A DNA stretch of 64,000 nt from CAZKAP01 sp964552195 (lineage in GTDB: Bacteria; Bacteroidota; Bacteroidia; Flavobacteriales; Flavobacteriaceae), in the NCBI GenBank assembly GCA_964552195.1, contig CAZKFM010000002.1, positions 310,001-374,000 of the forward strand. The letters run 5' to 3'. The notes below the pieces were generated by a model. It was not told the origin of the DNA. It did not search any database and saw only the letters and a program-made list of their open reading frames with translations. The translations under genes were made by a program, and so were the position numbers. This document shows positions 25,542-34,537 of this stretch, piece by piece; within the stretch, counting starts at the first letter, position 1, and each line of letters opens with the position of its first letter.

Positions 25542-27638
25542 TTAGTTGATTTGGTGCCAGACTATGCCATCGCTCTGGAGCCAGACGGTTTCCCGGTTAT
25601 CAATGGTATTCGAGATTGCCCCTTCAAAATCATTAAAGGAAAGCGAAGTCGTCACTGGTATCTCTGCGATATTCTTTATAATAATGATTCTCCGGTCGTT
25701 TATTGAAGGGTCGGGTATATTAACACTGGTGACCCCATTATTCAGGATAACGGTGTAATCCGAGTCCAGGATTTCAACGGTACCAATGTTATCCGACCGT
25801 ATTTCCTTGCGGGTAAGTGCATTGGATAGTTCGCCCATGGCACCTTCTACGTTATTAGAGACGAATGGCGTAGGTACGGAGAATAAGACCTCATCGGCCG
25901 TCTGGATTTCATTTATGGGGTCCGTATCTCCGTCATTAATTATATGTTCGGTGATCAGGGTGTTATTAGCGGAGATACCCGTTGTATTTGCAGCTATATC
26001 TGCGACATTATTACCGATGAGAGTACTATTGGCAGTAATGTTCCCGGCATTCACAATAAAAACTTCATTGCTGAGAGTCGTCAGATTATTATCCAGTGTA
26101 GTAAGCTGATCCGCATTAATCTGCGCCTTTAAGAACAACTCTTCAAGTGCACCCTGTACATTCTCGGATGTGAAGTAATTATTGTCATCGGTTATGGGCA
26201 CGTCCTTGGCATCCTGTAATTCATTGGTTGGATTGGTATCCATATCCGCTGCGTTCGCATCGGCCAGTTCTTCCAGGGCGCCTTCTACCGTATCGGAAAG
26301 AAAATTACCATTGGCATCGGCGATGTCCACATCGGCCGCCGAAATGGCATCAAGATCGTCCTGTAATTGGTCAATATCGTTCTGATTCTGTTCGACCAGT
26401 ACACTCTGGTTCAGGCTGGAGAGATTCACGGTCTGGCCCGTCCCGTTTTCTATTCCAATTTCAAGTTCCTGAGTCGCTGGAGTGTACTGAAACAGGGTAA
26501 TGTTCTGGTCGTCACTCCCCAATTGGTCCAGGGAAACGCTGAATTCACCCCCGGCATCCCGAAGCACGAGTTCCGGTCCTTCCACGGCAAAGCCGAGATT
26601 AACTTCATTAAGAGGGTCCGGGTCGATATTGACCGATCCACCCCCTGAACTCAGAGACAGCTGATTGCCGTCCAAGCCTAGGGTCTGTATTTCGTTGGTC
26701 TCGGAAAGGTCCATGTCCGCATCGAGATGATCGCCTATGTCCTGCATATTGGCCTCTACATCCGGAATGAGAGTGGTAAGGTCCACTTCTACGTCGCTGA
26801 TACGGCTGAGCAGTTCACTGTCGTCATAAAAGGCGCCCGGATTTGGAGCGGGGTTGAAAATCAGTGCATTATTTGGTGCCGAACTCACCACGCTTGCTCC
26901 GGTAATAAAGCCCGTATCGTTGGTAAAATCCGAGAGCGTGACCACAGTATAGTCTATTTCCGCATCACCAACCGCATCGGTAGCAATTTCGGAACGGTCT
27001 ACCGAGTTGGCAGCCAGATTTTCCGATGTTATTGAGGCAAATTGTATATCGGTAAATCCGTTTATGGTATTGTCAGCTATTTGCTCCCCCGTTATCTCCA
27101 GCACTTCCAGGTTTAGCGTTCCTCCATCGGGGGTGATCACCATGGTTGGCCTGTCGTTAACGATGGCATTGGCAGTCAGATCCAGAAGGGTGTTGAGGTC
27201 TATGGTAGCGCTAACGGTTTCTCCCCGGGAATCGGTTAGTATGAGTTCGGAACCGATGTATTCCATAGTAGCGTTGGTAACGGGACTGGTCGATACGCTA
27301 TAACTCCCTCCGTCCGTATCGGTGAGCGTCAGGGTTCCGTCTCCGTTGTCTTCGACGGTCAGTCTGTTATCCTCGCAGAGGCTCTGCCAGCTGAAACCGT
27401 CGAATGCAAAGAGGCAGGACTCATTGATATTATAGACCACCGCGCCGCGAAGGGGTTGCAGGGTATTCATCTGCTGAGTGGTCATCCGGTTCAGGACGAA
27501 CACCCGGTCGGTACTTTCCAGTTCGAGCAAGGATAGCGGGCTCAGCAACTGTGGGTTATCTCCTATCTTGACCTGGGAACGCAATCCACCAGTCAGGAAC
27601 AGAACGGCCCCGATCAGGGCATATAAAGGCCATTTCAT
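25542..27638 (-). CDS. Secreted repetitive tail-fibre-like protein
   Basis: A 698-residue exported protein with signal peptide (YALIGAVLFLTGGLRSQ) that I cannot assign to a characterised family. The N-terminal block (SPLSLLELESTDRVFVLNRM, GAVVYNINESCLFAFDGFSWQSLC) is a module often seen at the start of Bacteroidota surface proteins. It is followed by NEIQTLGLDGNQLSLSSGGG, then repeated motifs of the form NVQGALEEL, TVEGALEEL and NVEGAMGEL alternating with DPINEIQ/NPTNELQ. These motifs resemble phage tail-fibre and trimeric shaft repeats. The C-terminal 70 residues (NDRRIIIIKN to WHQIN) look like a small beta cap. No T9SS domain is present. A fibrous surface structure is an inference. Confidence 0.65.
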   Translation of the reverse strand: MKWPLYALIGAVLFLTGGLRSQVKIGDNPQLLSPLSLLELESTDRVFVLNRMTTQQMNTLQPLRGAVVYNINESCLFAFDGFSWQSLCEDNRLTVEDNGDGTLTLTDTDGGSYSVSTSPVTNATMEYIGSELILTDSRGETVSATIDLNTLLDLTANAIVNDRPTMVITPDGGTLNLEVLEITGEQIADNTINGFTDIQFASITSENLAANSVDRSEIATDAVGDAEIDYTVVTLSDFTNDTGFITGASVVSSAPNNALIFNPAPNPGAFYDDSELLSRISDVEVDLTTLIPDVEANMQDIGDHLDADMDLSETNEIQTLGLDGNQLSLSSGGGSVNIDPDPLNEVNLGFAVEGPELVLRDAGGEFSVSLDQLGSDDQNITLFQYTPATQELEIGIENGTGQTVNLSSLNQSVLVEQNQNDIDQLQDDLDAISAADVDIADANGNFLSDTVEGALEELADANAADMDTNPTNELQDAKDVPITDDNNYFTSENVQGALEELFLKAQINADQLTTLDNNLTTLSNEVFIVNAGNITANSTLIGNNVADIAANTTGISANNTLITEHIINDGDTDPINEIQTADEVLFSVPTPFVSNNVEGAMGELSNALTRKEIRSDNIGTVEILDSDYTVILNNGVTSVNIPDPSINDRRIIIIKNIAEIPVTTSLSFNDFEGAISNTIDNRETVWLQSDGIVWHQIN

Positions 27639-27660
27639 GTGGTTAATAATCGGTTTTTAT

Positions 27661-27668
27661 CAAAGATA
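27661..27668 (-). promoter_or_regulatory. Bacteroidota -7 promoter element for the 27638-22336 gene run
   Basis: On the minus strand this is TATCTTTG, an exact TAnnTTTG match, 22 bases before the ATG of the 698-residue protein. No TTTG is seen at the ideal -33 distance; TTGG lies about 14 bases upstream. Confidence 0.45.
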
Positions 27669-27831
27669 AGAATCTTGACATTCCAAGCTTCGGGAATACG
27701 GTGAACTGTCTAAATTCTTGGTATGTAGAAGTATTCTTACTTTTCGGTCTCAATTTCTGAGTTTTTTGTCCTTAACAGAACGTTAAGAAAGCATTTTCGT
27801 TTTTCTTTGTTCCTTACCAAAAATTACCTGC

Positions 27832-28581
27832 ATGAACAAGAAAAACGGGACCGCTCTGGTCCTTATACTCATCGCCGTTGTCATGACCTATGGTCAGCAA
27901 CGGGAAATTATCCGGGGCCAGGTACTGTATCGGGGTAATTTTGTGGTTAACGAGAACGTCATTAATGTGGTTACCGAAGAGGTGACCATAACTGACGAAG
28001 GCGGTAGCTTCGCCATACCGGTCATGGTAGGAGACAGGCTCGTTTTTTCCGCAGTCAATTATCAGCTAAAAGTCGTGGAAATCACGCCGGAGATCCTGCA
28101 AAACCGGCGATTGGTTGTAGAGGTCGTGGAGAAAGTTCAGGAGCTCCAAGAGGTTGTGGTTACTCCCGAGGATCAGGAGAAATTTCTCGAGGTCCGGAAT
28201 GAGGAATTTAAGGGATTCGAGTATGAGATAGATCGTCAGACCCGCGTTCAGAACATTGCCCTGGACGAATCGGTCCGTGGAATGCAGGACGGGCTCAACT
28301 TCGTCAATATCTTCAAGGCCCTATTTAAATCCCGTGAAAAAGAGGGCGGGACCGATAAGGAACCGATCAAGCTCAGCGATGTACTGCGACAGGTGTACGA
28401 GGATCGATTCTTCGTCGAGGACCTGGAGGTGCCCAAAGAGCAGATAGGGGCTTTCCTGGCCTATTGCGATGCCAAGATTCCTCCCAGGGAGTTAATCCGC
28501 AAGGAAAACGAATTCCAACTTATTGACTTTTTGGTCGTTCAGAGTACGGAGTTCAGAAAGCAATACAAGGAAGAGGAGTAG
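27832..28581 (+). CDS. Carboxypeptidase-like regulatory domain protein
   Basis: A 249-residue exported protein with a signal peptide (ALVLILIAVVMTYGQ). Residues about 23-105 form a CarbopepD_reg-type beta-sandwich (IIRGQVLYRG, then ITDEGGSFAIPVMVGDRLVFSAVNY), ending in the LQEVVVTPED strand typical of the TonB-receptor-associated form. The C-terminal half is helical and charged (residues about 120-249). It lacks a TonB barrel. It precedes the DUF6702 and M1 peptidase genes on the same strand, with gaps of 99 and 59 bp; the three may act together, but that is inferred from order alone. Confidence 0.8.
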   Translation: MNKKNGTALVLILIAVVMTYGQQREIIRGQVLYRGNFVVNENVINVVTEEVTITDEGGSFAIPVMVGDRLVFSAVNYQLKVVEITPEILQNRRLVVEVVEKVQELQEVVVTPEDQEKFLEVRNEEFKGFEYEIDRQTRVQNIALDESVRGMQDGLNFVNIFKALFKSREKEGGTDKEPIKLSDVLRQVYEDRFFVEDLEVPKEQIGAFLAYCDAKIPPRELIRKENEFQLIDFLVVQSTEFRKQYKEEE

Positions 28582-28680
28582 TTGGGTCGTGAAAATCCGT
28601 CGTTCTCCGGTAAAGCCTGCTGAGGCCTTGTCGGAATCTGTGCGGATGCTTAGATTAGCTCATTCTATAGCTATGCCGAG

Positions 28681-29232
28681 ATGAAATGGATGCTGTTGAT
28701 AATCCCGTTGGTCATTCCGGGAGTCTTTCAAACGGGTGATTTTAGGAATTTGCACCGTGATGCCCAACTGGAGGCCGATTTCACCCACAAGTTTTACCTG
28801 AGCGTGACTCAGGTCTATTACAAGGAATCCCAGGATGCTCTTCAGATTACCATGCGCATCTTTACCGACGACTTCGATGCGGAGCTGGAACATACCTATG
28901 GACACAAATGCGGACTGGATACGGACAAGGAGTCGGATCGAGCAGGCGACTATATGGCCTCTTATACTACCGAACGTTTCGTGACTTTCCTGGACGGGGA
29001 GCGACGAGAACTCAGCTTCCTGGGCTGGAAGTACGACATGGACCAGACCGTGGTGTATCTGGAACTGCCCAATTCGGGCTTTAATCAGGCGCGCAGTATA
29101 GGGGTGCAAAACAAATTGCTGCTCGGCACGTTTGAAGACCAGAAGAATATGACCCACCTCAAATTGGGTGAGATCACCAAAACCTGGTTATTCCACCAGG
29201 GGAATACTAAAGAAGTGTTAAAAATCAACTAG
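28681..29232 (+). CDS. DUF6702 family protein
   Basis: A 183-residue protein with a hydrophobic N-terminus (MLLIIPLVIPGVFQ) suggesting export. The segment HKFYLSVTQVYYKESQDAL followed by ITMRIFTDDFDAELE is the DUF6702 signature, and LGWKYDMDQTVVYLEL lies in the second half. Function unknown. In Bacteroidota members are often next to an M1 peptidase, as here (59 bp before it). Some databases attach the name peptidase E to it by mistake; no catalytic motif is visible. Confidence 0.8.
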   Translation: MKWMLLIIPLVIPGVFQTGDFRNLHRDAQLEADFTHKFYLSVTQVYYKESQDALQITMRIFTDDFDAELEHTYGHKCGLDTDKESDRAGDYMASYTTERFVTFLDGERRELSFLGWKYDMDQTVVYLELPNSGFNQARSIGVQNKLLLGTFEDQKNMTHLKLGEITKTWLFHQGNTKEVLKIN

Positions 29233-29291
29233 TTCCTCCCCGGAAGTCCCACATAATTCTATTTTTCAAGCTTAAATTTTTTACTCAAATC

Positions 29292-31577
29292 ATGAATACT
29301 ATTAAACGAATGCTTGTGTTGTGCCTCAGCCTGCTGCTATTGCCACTGATGGCCCAGCAGGAAGAGGAACCCCGTAAACCCGGGCATCAGAACATCAACC
29401 GTTTCCGTCAGTTATACGATGAAATGGCCACTCCCAATGGCTTTCGCACGGCCTCGGGTAAACCCGGCCCCGATTACTACCAGCAACAGGCCGATTACGT
29501 GATGGATATCGAACTCGACGATAACAATGCCCGCATCTACGGGGAGGAAACCATAACCTATCACAATAATGCTCCAGAGGCCCTGGAATTTCTCTGGGTA
29601 CAGCTCGATCAGAACGTACGGGCCAAGGATTCCAAGGCAGACTTGAGAAACCCCTCAAATCTCAGCAGTGCTTATCAGCCCGGTTCCTTCGCCAGAAGGG
29701 AACTCAAGGAGGCTTTTGATGGCGGTTTCAACATCGAGTATGTTCGTGATGCCAATGGTAACGAACTGCCTCACATGATTAACTGGACGATGATGCGGGT
29801 GGACCTTCCACAGCCGCTGGCCAGTGGTGAGCAGTTCAGTTTTAAGATCAAATGGTGGTACAACATACAGGATCGCATGCAGTACGGAGGACGGTCGGGA
29901 CTGGAGTACTTCCCGGAAGACGGAAATAACCTGTACACCATTGCACAATTCTTTCCCCGCATGGCCGTGTACAACGACGTGGAAGGATGGCAGAACCACC
30001 AGTTCTGGGGAAGCGGGGAGTTCGCCCTTCCCTTCGGTAATTACGAAGTGAACCTCACCGTTCCTGCCGATCATATCGTGGATGCCACGGGAGAGCTGCT
30101 CAACCGTAAGCAGGTATTCACCCGCACCATGATGAAACGTTATGAGGAGGCCAAAAAGTCTTACGATAAGCCCGTTTTGATCGTAACCCAGGAGGAGGCC
30201 GAGGCAGCTGAAAAGAGCCGCTCCGACAAGAAGAAGACCTGGAAATTCAGGGCGGAGAATGTGCGGGATTTTGCTTTTGCGTCCTCCCGTAAGTTCATTT
30301 GGGATATGCAGGCTGTAAAGCTGGGGGGCAAGGACGTCATGGCCGTATCTCTGTATCCTAAGGAGGGTAATCCCCTTTGGGAGGAATACTCCACCAAGAC
30401 CGTAGTCGCTACTTTGGAGGGCTTCTCAAAGTACACCTTCGACTATCCCTACCACAAGGCGATTTCTGTTCACACGGCCAATATCGGCATGGAATATCCC
30501 ATGATCTGCTTCAATTTCGGCCGGCCAGACAAGGACGGCAACTACTCCGACCGAACCAAATTCGGGATGATCAGCGTGATCATCCACGAAGTAGGTCACA
30601 ATTTCTTCCCCATGATCGTTAACTCGGACGAACGCCAGTGGGGTTGGATGGACGAAGGTTTGAATACCTACACCCAGTATCTGACGGAGCAGTATTTTGG
30701 CGAGAAGCACCCTGAAGCCATAGCCCCTAATGAAAAGTATCCTTCCCAAAGAGGGCCGGCAACCGGCATAGTCCGATACATGAGTGCGGATCAGGACTAT
30801 CTGGCTCCGATCATGTCCAACCCCGAGAATGTATACAGCCTGGGGCCCAATGCCTACGGTAAGCCCGCGACCGCATTAAACATTTTGCGGGAAACGGTAG
30901 TCGGCAAAGAGCTTTTCGACGACGCCTTTCGCACCTATGCCCGTCGCTGGATGTTCAAACACCCTACCCCCGAGGATTTTTTCCGCACCATAGAAGAAGT
31001 AACGGCCATAGACCTGGATTACTACTGGAGGGGATGGTTCTATACTACCGAATATGTGGACATGGGTGTAAAGGAAGTGAAGAAATTCAGGCTCTCTGCA
31101 GAACCCAGCGAGGAACTGAAGGAGCGTCTGGCAGAACGGAATATCACAGAATATCCCGATTATGTTTACATGGTGGAAGATACCGTGAAGGTAGGATCGG
31201 ATAATCCAAGGGCTTCTGAAGCCGTACCTGCGCTGAAGGAATATCTGGACGGACTCAGTGCCGAGGAAAGGGCCAAATACAAGGATCCTAAGAACCTGTA
31301 CCAGATTACCTTTGAGAAGCCCGGGGGCATTCCCATGCCGCTGATCGTGGAGTACACCTATTCCGACGGCACGGTCGAGAGGGTTACCTATCCAGCGGAA
31401 ATCTGGAGGAAGAACGATGCTGAAGTGAGCCGGGTAATCGCGACCGACAAGGAACTGGTTTCGGTGGTAGTCGATCCCAAGCTCGAAACTGCCGATATCG
31501 ACCTGAGCAATAACAACTGGCCCAGCGAAGAAGAACAAAACGAATTTGATCAGTTCAAATCCGGCGTAAAGGGCTGA
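29292..31577 (+). CDS. M1 family metallopeptidase (aminopeptidase)
   Basis: A 761-residue secreted zinc aminopeptidase with signal peptide (LVLCLSLLLLPLMAQ). HEVGH begins at residue 432 and the third ligand Glu follows after exactly 18 residues in WMDEGLNTY, so HExxH-18-E is complete. An N-terminal beta-saddle domain (residues about 60-280) contains the EETITYHNNAPEALEFLWVQL strand pattern. The usual exopeptidase GAMEN box is not seen; GMEYPM occupies the matching region, as in many Bacteroidota M1 proteins. Probable role is degradation of external peptides. An intrinsic terminator follows. Confidence 0.92.
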   Translation: MNTIKRMLVLCLSLLLLPLMAQQEEEPRKPGHQNINRFRQLYDEMATPNGFRTASGKPGPDYYQQQADYVMDIELDDNNARIYGEETITYHNNAPEALEFLWVQLDQNVRAKDSKADLRNPSNLSSAYQPGSFARRELKEAFDGGFNIEYVRDANGNELPHMINWTMMRVDLPQPLASGEQFSFKIKWWYNIQDRMQYGGRSGLEYFPEDGNNLYTIAQFFPRMAVYNDVEGWQNHQFWGSGEFALPFGNYEVNLTVPADHIVDATGELLNRKQVFTRTMMKRYEEAKKSYDKPVLIVTQEEAEAAEKSRSDKKKTWKFRAENVRDFAFASSRKFIWDMQAVKLGGKDVMAVSLYPKEGNPLWEEYSTKTVVATLEGFSKYTFDYPYHKAISVHTANIGMEYPMICFNFGRPDKDGNYSDRTKFGMISVIIHEVGHNFFPMIVNSDERQWGWMDEGLNTYTQYLTEQYFGEKHPEAIAPNEKYPSQRGPATGIVRYMSADQDYLAPIMSNPENVYSLGPNAYGKPATALNILRETVVGKELFDDAFRTYARRWMFKHPTPEDFFRTIEEVTAIDLDYYWRGWFYTTEYVDMGVKEVKKFRLSAEPSEELKERLAERNITEYPDYVYMVEDTVKVGSDNPRASEAVPALKEYLDGLSAEERAKYKDPKNLYQITFEKPGGIPMPLIVEYTYSDGTVERVTYPAEIWRKNDAEVSRVIATDKELVSVVVDPKLETADIDLSNNNWPSEEEQNEFDQFKSGVKG

Positions 31578-31595
31578 TATCCTTAACGAACTATT

Positions 31596-31655
31596 AAAAG
31601 AGTCTGCAACTCCGGAGTTCCTCGGTAAAACAGGAACTGCGAGTTGCGGACTTTT
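31596..31655 (+). terminator. Intrinsic terminator after the M1 peptidase gene
   Basis: A long two-part stem: AGTC-T-GCAACTC pairs with GAGTTGC-G-GACT, and inside it AGTTCCT pairs with AGGAACT around a nine-base loop. TTTTC follows. It isolates tatA from the M1 gene. Confidence 0.8.
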
Positions 31656-31656
31656 C

Positions 31657-31664
31657 TATATTTG
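31657..31664 (+). promoter_or_regulatory. -7-like element directly before tatA
   Basis: TATATTTG is an exact TAnnTTTG match, but it ends four bases before the tatA ATG. If used, the transcript would begin at about the start codon (leaderless). It may instead be chance within an AT-rich terminator tail. Confidence 0.3.
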
Positions 31665-31668
31665 CCTT

Positions 31669-31944
31669 ATGCGGATACTATTTATAAGCGGCGCGGAGAT
31701 TTTCTTCATTCTGTTTATCGCACTCATGATATTCGGGGCGGACAAGCTGCCCGAAATTGTCAAAACCCTGGCCAAGGGCATGCGGCAACTCCGCGATGCG
31801 ACGGATGACATTAAAAGGGAAATCCAGAAGAGTGCAGATGAAGTCGGAGTCAATAAGGAGATCAAGGAGATCGAGAAAGAGGTAGGGGAGGTAAAGCGCA
31901 GCGTTACCGAAGTCAAGGACTCCGTGAAAAGGAATTCATCCTAG
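31669..31944 (+). CDS. tatA: Sec-independent protein translocase TatA/TatB family
   Basis: A 91-residue Tat component. One N-terminal helix (ISGAEIFFILFIALMIFGADKLPEIV) contains the family FG-x-x-KLPE hinge and is followed by an amphipathic helix (TLAKGMRQLRDATDDIKREIQ) and a charged, coiled C-terminus. In Bacteroidota TatA-like subunits work with TatC to export folded proteins; tatC is not in the window. The M15 peptidase at 23140 is a possible client. Confidence 0.92.
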   Translation: MRILFISGAEIFFILFIALMIFGADKLPEIVKTLAKGMRQLRDATDDIKREIQKSADEVGVNKEIKEIEKEVGEVKRSVTEVKDSVKRNSS

Positions 31945-31974
31945 TTGTTTGCCAGTAGGAACCAAGCCTTCATC

Positions 31975-32529
31975 ATGAATACAATACTCCAGTGGGACCG
32001 AGAGGTCCTGGTCTACCTCAACAATCTGGGCTCCCAGGAATGGGATGCGCTTTGGCTGGGTATAACCACTATATGGTATTGGAGTCCACTGCTGATACTG
32101 AGCCTGTTCCTCGTTTATCGCAGCGGTGGATGGAAACCCTTACTCAGAAGCTTTCTGTCGGCTCTTTTCCTGGGGCTTTTTGTGCTGTGGAGTACGGCCC
32201 GAATTAAGAAGTATGTGGGACGCCTTCGCCCCGTTAACGAACCCGAGCTCGACGGACTCATACGGGAAGTCGCGCAGGCCCCGGATTTCAGTTTTTTCTC
32301 CGGTCATGCTTCCTTCTCATTTGTGGTGGCCGCAGTATTCTTTTGGTATTTGAAAAAGGAACAGCCCTGGATGTCGGCTATCTGGCTCATTTCGGCTATG
32401 CTGATATCCTACAGCCGGATCTATCTCGGGCTACACTATCCTCTGGATGTACTCTCGGGTGCAGCCTTTGGTTTCCTTTTGGGAACTTCCAGTTTCCTTA
32501 GGTCTCGCAGGCGGCTGACTAAAGCTTAA
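31975..32529 (+). CDS. Phosphatase PAP2 family membrane protein
   Basis: A 184-residue membrane phosphatase. The three PAP2 motifs are present: KKYVGRLRP (KxxxxxxRP), FFSGHASFSF (SGH) and SRIYLGLHYPLD (SRx5Hx3D), between five or six helices. Likely substrates are undecaprenyl or phosphatidyl phosphates, with the active site on the periplasmic face. I chose the ATG at 31975; an in-frame TTG at 31945 directly after the tatA stop is less likely. The 3' end overlaps the convergent O-methyltransferase gene by 11 bp. Confidence 0.92.
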   Translation: MNTILQWDREVLVYLNNLGSQEWDALWLGITTIWYWSPLLILSLFLVYRSGGWKPLLRSFLSALFLGLFVLWSTARIKKYVGRLRPVNEPELDGLIREVAQAPDFSFFSGHASFSFVVAAVFFWYLKKEQPWMSAIWLISAMLISYSRIYLGLHYPLDVLSGAAFGFLLGTSSFLRSRRRLTKA

Positions 32530-33160
32530 ACGAAAGCGTCAGCCCATCCCGAAGGGGAAGCATAACGGTAAGTAGGCCTGGATGCTCCCCCAACATCAGG
32601 TTATAGGCTTGTAAAACCTGTGTCGCACGGTCGGATTTGGGAGCCGTTTCCACCACTTTGCCCGACCACAGTATGTTATCGGAAAGCAAAAGCCCACCCG
32701 TGCTGACTTTGGGTAACACAGCGTTGAAGTATTCGGGGTATTCCTCCTTTTTCCCATCGATAAACACCAGATCGAAGGGCCCCGGTAAGTCTTTCAGAGT
32801 TTCCAGTGCATGACCAATATGTAGCTTTATTTGGGATCCATAGGGCTGTTCCGAAAAGTAGCGCCTGGCCATGGGTGCAAATTCCTCATTGATTTCCAGA
32901 GTGTGCAGTTCACCATTCGGCTCCAGTCCTTCCGCGAGGCACAGGGCAGAATACCCGGTATAGGTGCCGATTTCTAATATGGAATGGGGGCTTAGGCTTC
33001 GGGACAACAGGCTAAGTAGCCGGCCCTGCAGATGACCGCTTAGCATACGCGGCTGAACGACCTTCAGGTGAGTTTCCCTTCGCAACCGCTTCAGGTATTC
33101 GGGTTCCGGGCTGCTGTGTGCCTCGGTATAGCGTTCGATAGAATCCGGGATAAAGTGCAT
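32519..33160 (-). CDS. O-methyltransferase (class I, family 3)
   Basis: A 213-residue SAM methyltransferase of the catechol/caffeoyl-CoA O-methyltransferase type. Motif I is ILEIGTYTGYSALCLAEGL, the metal and catalytic region is FIDGKKEEYPEY, and LLLSDNILWSGKV follows. The start at 33160 (MHFIPDSIERYTEAHS) fits the family; the in-frame ATG at 33187 adds nine residues. Substrate unknown. It diverges from kynU across 66 bp. Confidence 0.92.
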   Translation of the reverse strand: MHFIPDSIERYTEAHSSPEPEYLKRLRRETHLKVVQPRMLSGHLQGRLLSLLSRSLSPHSILEIGTYTGYSALCLAEGLEPNGELHTLEINEEFAPMARRYFSEQPYGSQIKLHIGHALETLKDLPGPFDLVFIDGKKEEYPEYFNAVLPKVSTGGLLLSDNILWSGKVVETAPKSDRATQVLQAYNLMLGEHPGLLTVMLPLRDGLTLSFKL

Positions 33161-33167
33161 AATGCAG

Positions 33168-33175
33168 TAAATTTG
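33168..33175 (+). promoter_or_regulatory. Bacteroidota -7 promoter element for kynU
   Basis: TAAATTTG is an exact TAnnTTTG match, 51 bases upstream of the kynU ATG. It sits just outside the divergent O-methyltransferase start. No -33 TTTG is evident. Confidence 0.45.
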
Positions 33176-33226
33176 ATTCCAGTTCATTGGAGTGTCCCGG
33201 GTTGTCCGGATGATAAGAAACTGCCT

Positions 33227-34534
33227 ATGCGATTTGAAAATACACCCGAATTTGCCCGGGAGTGGGACCAGTCCGACCCCCTCTCCGGTTACAAAGATGC
33301 ATTTTACTTTCCTGAAAAAAACGGTCGTAAGGTCGCCTATTTTACGGGGAACTCACTGGGGTTACAGCCCAAGCAGTCGGCCGAGTACGTAACGGAGGTC
33401 ATGGAGGCCTGGAAGACCCGGGCCGTGGAAGGGCATTTCGAAGGGGACCGCCCCTGGTGGGACTATCACGAACGCCTGGCCGGCCCCATGTCCCGAATAA
33501 TAGGGGCGAAGCCGGAGGAGGTGTCCATCATGAATACGCTGACGGTAAACCTGCACCTCCTGCTGGTATCATTCTATCGTCCTTCTCAAAATCGTTACAA
33601 GATCCTTTGTGAGGAGAAGGCCTTTCCTTCCGACCAGTACATGCTCAAGAGCCAGCTAAGGTTTCACGGGTACAGGCCGGATGATGCGCTGATCGAGGTT
33701 CCTCGCAGGGCAGGCAGCCATGTATGGGAAACGGAAGATTTCCTGCAGGCGATAGAACGGCACAAAGACGAACTCGCCTTGGTGTTTTTGGGTGGCGTCA
33801 ATTACTACAACGGCCAGGTTCTCGACATGAAGGCCATAGCCGCAGCCGCCCAAAAGGCAGGGATTACGGTAGGATTCGATCTCGCCCATGCCGCGGGGAA
33901 TGTGCCGCTCTACCTGCATGACTGGGGTGTGGACTTCGCTTCCTGGTGCAGCTATAAATACCTGAACAGCGGACCGGGCAACGCCTCGGGGATTTTTGTA
34001 CATGAGCGCCATCTGGGAAAGAAGGACATACCCAGGTTCGAAGGCTGGTGGGGCCAGAAGAAGGAGACCCGATTCCTAATGGAGCCAGAATTTGACCCCA
34101 TACCTACGGCCGATGCCTGGCAACTCAGCAATGCGCCCATACTCGCGTTGGCCCCCTATCTTTCCTCGCTTGAAATGTTCGATCGGGTAGGGATGAAGGC
34201 TCTTTGGGAGAAACAGCGGCAGCTGGTGGCTTACCTGGAATACGTATTGGGCGAGGTGGAACGTGAAGTCGGAGGGGAGTTCGAGATCATTACTCCTGCC
34301 GCCAGGGGCTGCCAGCTTACGGTTTTGCTGCACGGTGAAAACAAGGACCTGTTCAACTACCTGATCGATAAGGGAGTGATCGTCGATTGGCGGGAACCCA
34401 GTGCTATTCGCGTTGCTCCCGCTCCCTTCTACAACGGATTTGAGGACATACAGTACTTCGGGCAGGTTCTTGAAAAAGGCATACGCACCCTGAGAGGCGA
34501 TAAGGTAAATGTTGAGGGGAAATTCACGGAATAG
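33227..34534 (+). CDS. kynU: Kynureninase
   Basis: A PLP enzyme of 435 residues that cleaves (3-hydroxy)kynurenine to (3-hydroxy)anthranilate and alanine. The PLP lysine is K244 in SYKYLNSGPGN. FTGNSLGLQPK near the N-terminus and the FDLAHAAGN PLP-aspartate segment are diagnostic. The ATG at 33227 (MRFENTPEFAREWD) is the family start; frame further upstream overlaps the divergent gene. Kynurenine 3-monooxygenase, the preceding step, is at the right edge of the window. An MFS transporter follows after 3 bp. Confidence 0.96.
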   Translation: MRFENTPEFAREWDQSDPLSGYKDAFYFPEKNGRKVAYFTGNSLGLQPKQSAEYVTEVMEAWKTRAVEGHFEGDRPWWDYHERLAGPMSRIIGAKPEEVSIMNTLTVNLHLLLVSFYRPSQNRYKILCEEKAFPSDQYMLKSQLRFHGYRPDDALIEVPRRAGSHVWETEDFLQAIERHKDELALVFLGGVNYYNGQVLDMKAIAAAAQKAGITVGFDLAHAAGNVPLYLHDWGVDFASWCSYKYLNSGPGNASGIFVHERHLGKKDIPRFEGWWGQKKETRFLMEPEFDPIPTADAWQLSNAPILALAPYLSSLEMFDRVGMKALWEKQRQLVAYLEYVLGEVEREVGGEFEIITPAARGCQLTVLLHGENKDLFNYLIDKGVIVDWREPSAIRVAPAPFYNGFEDIQYFGQVLEKGIRTLRGDKVNVEGKFTE

Positions 34535-34537
34535 CCC

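Noticed and set aside
25542..27638. Prophage tail-fibre gene
   Set aside because: It has a signal peptide and a Bacteroidota surface module, and no phage structural or lysis genes are near.
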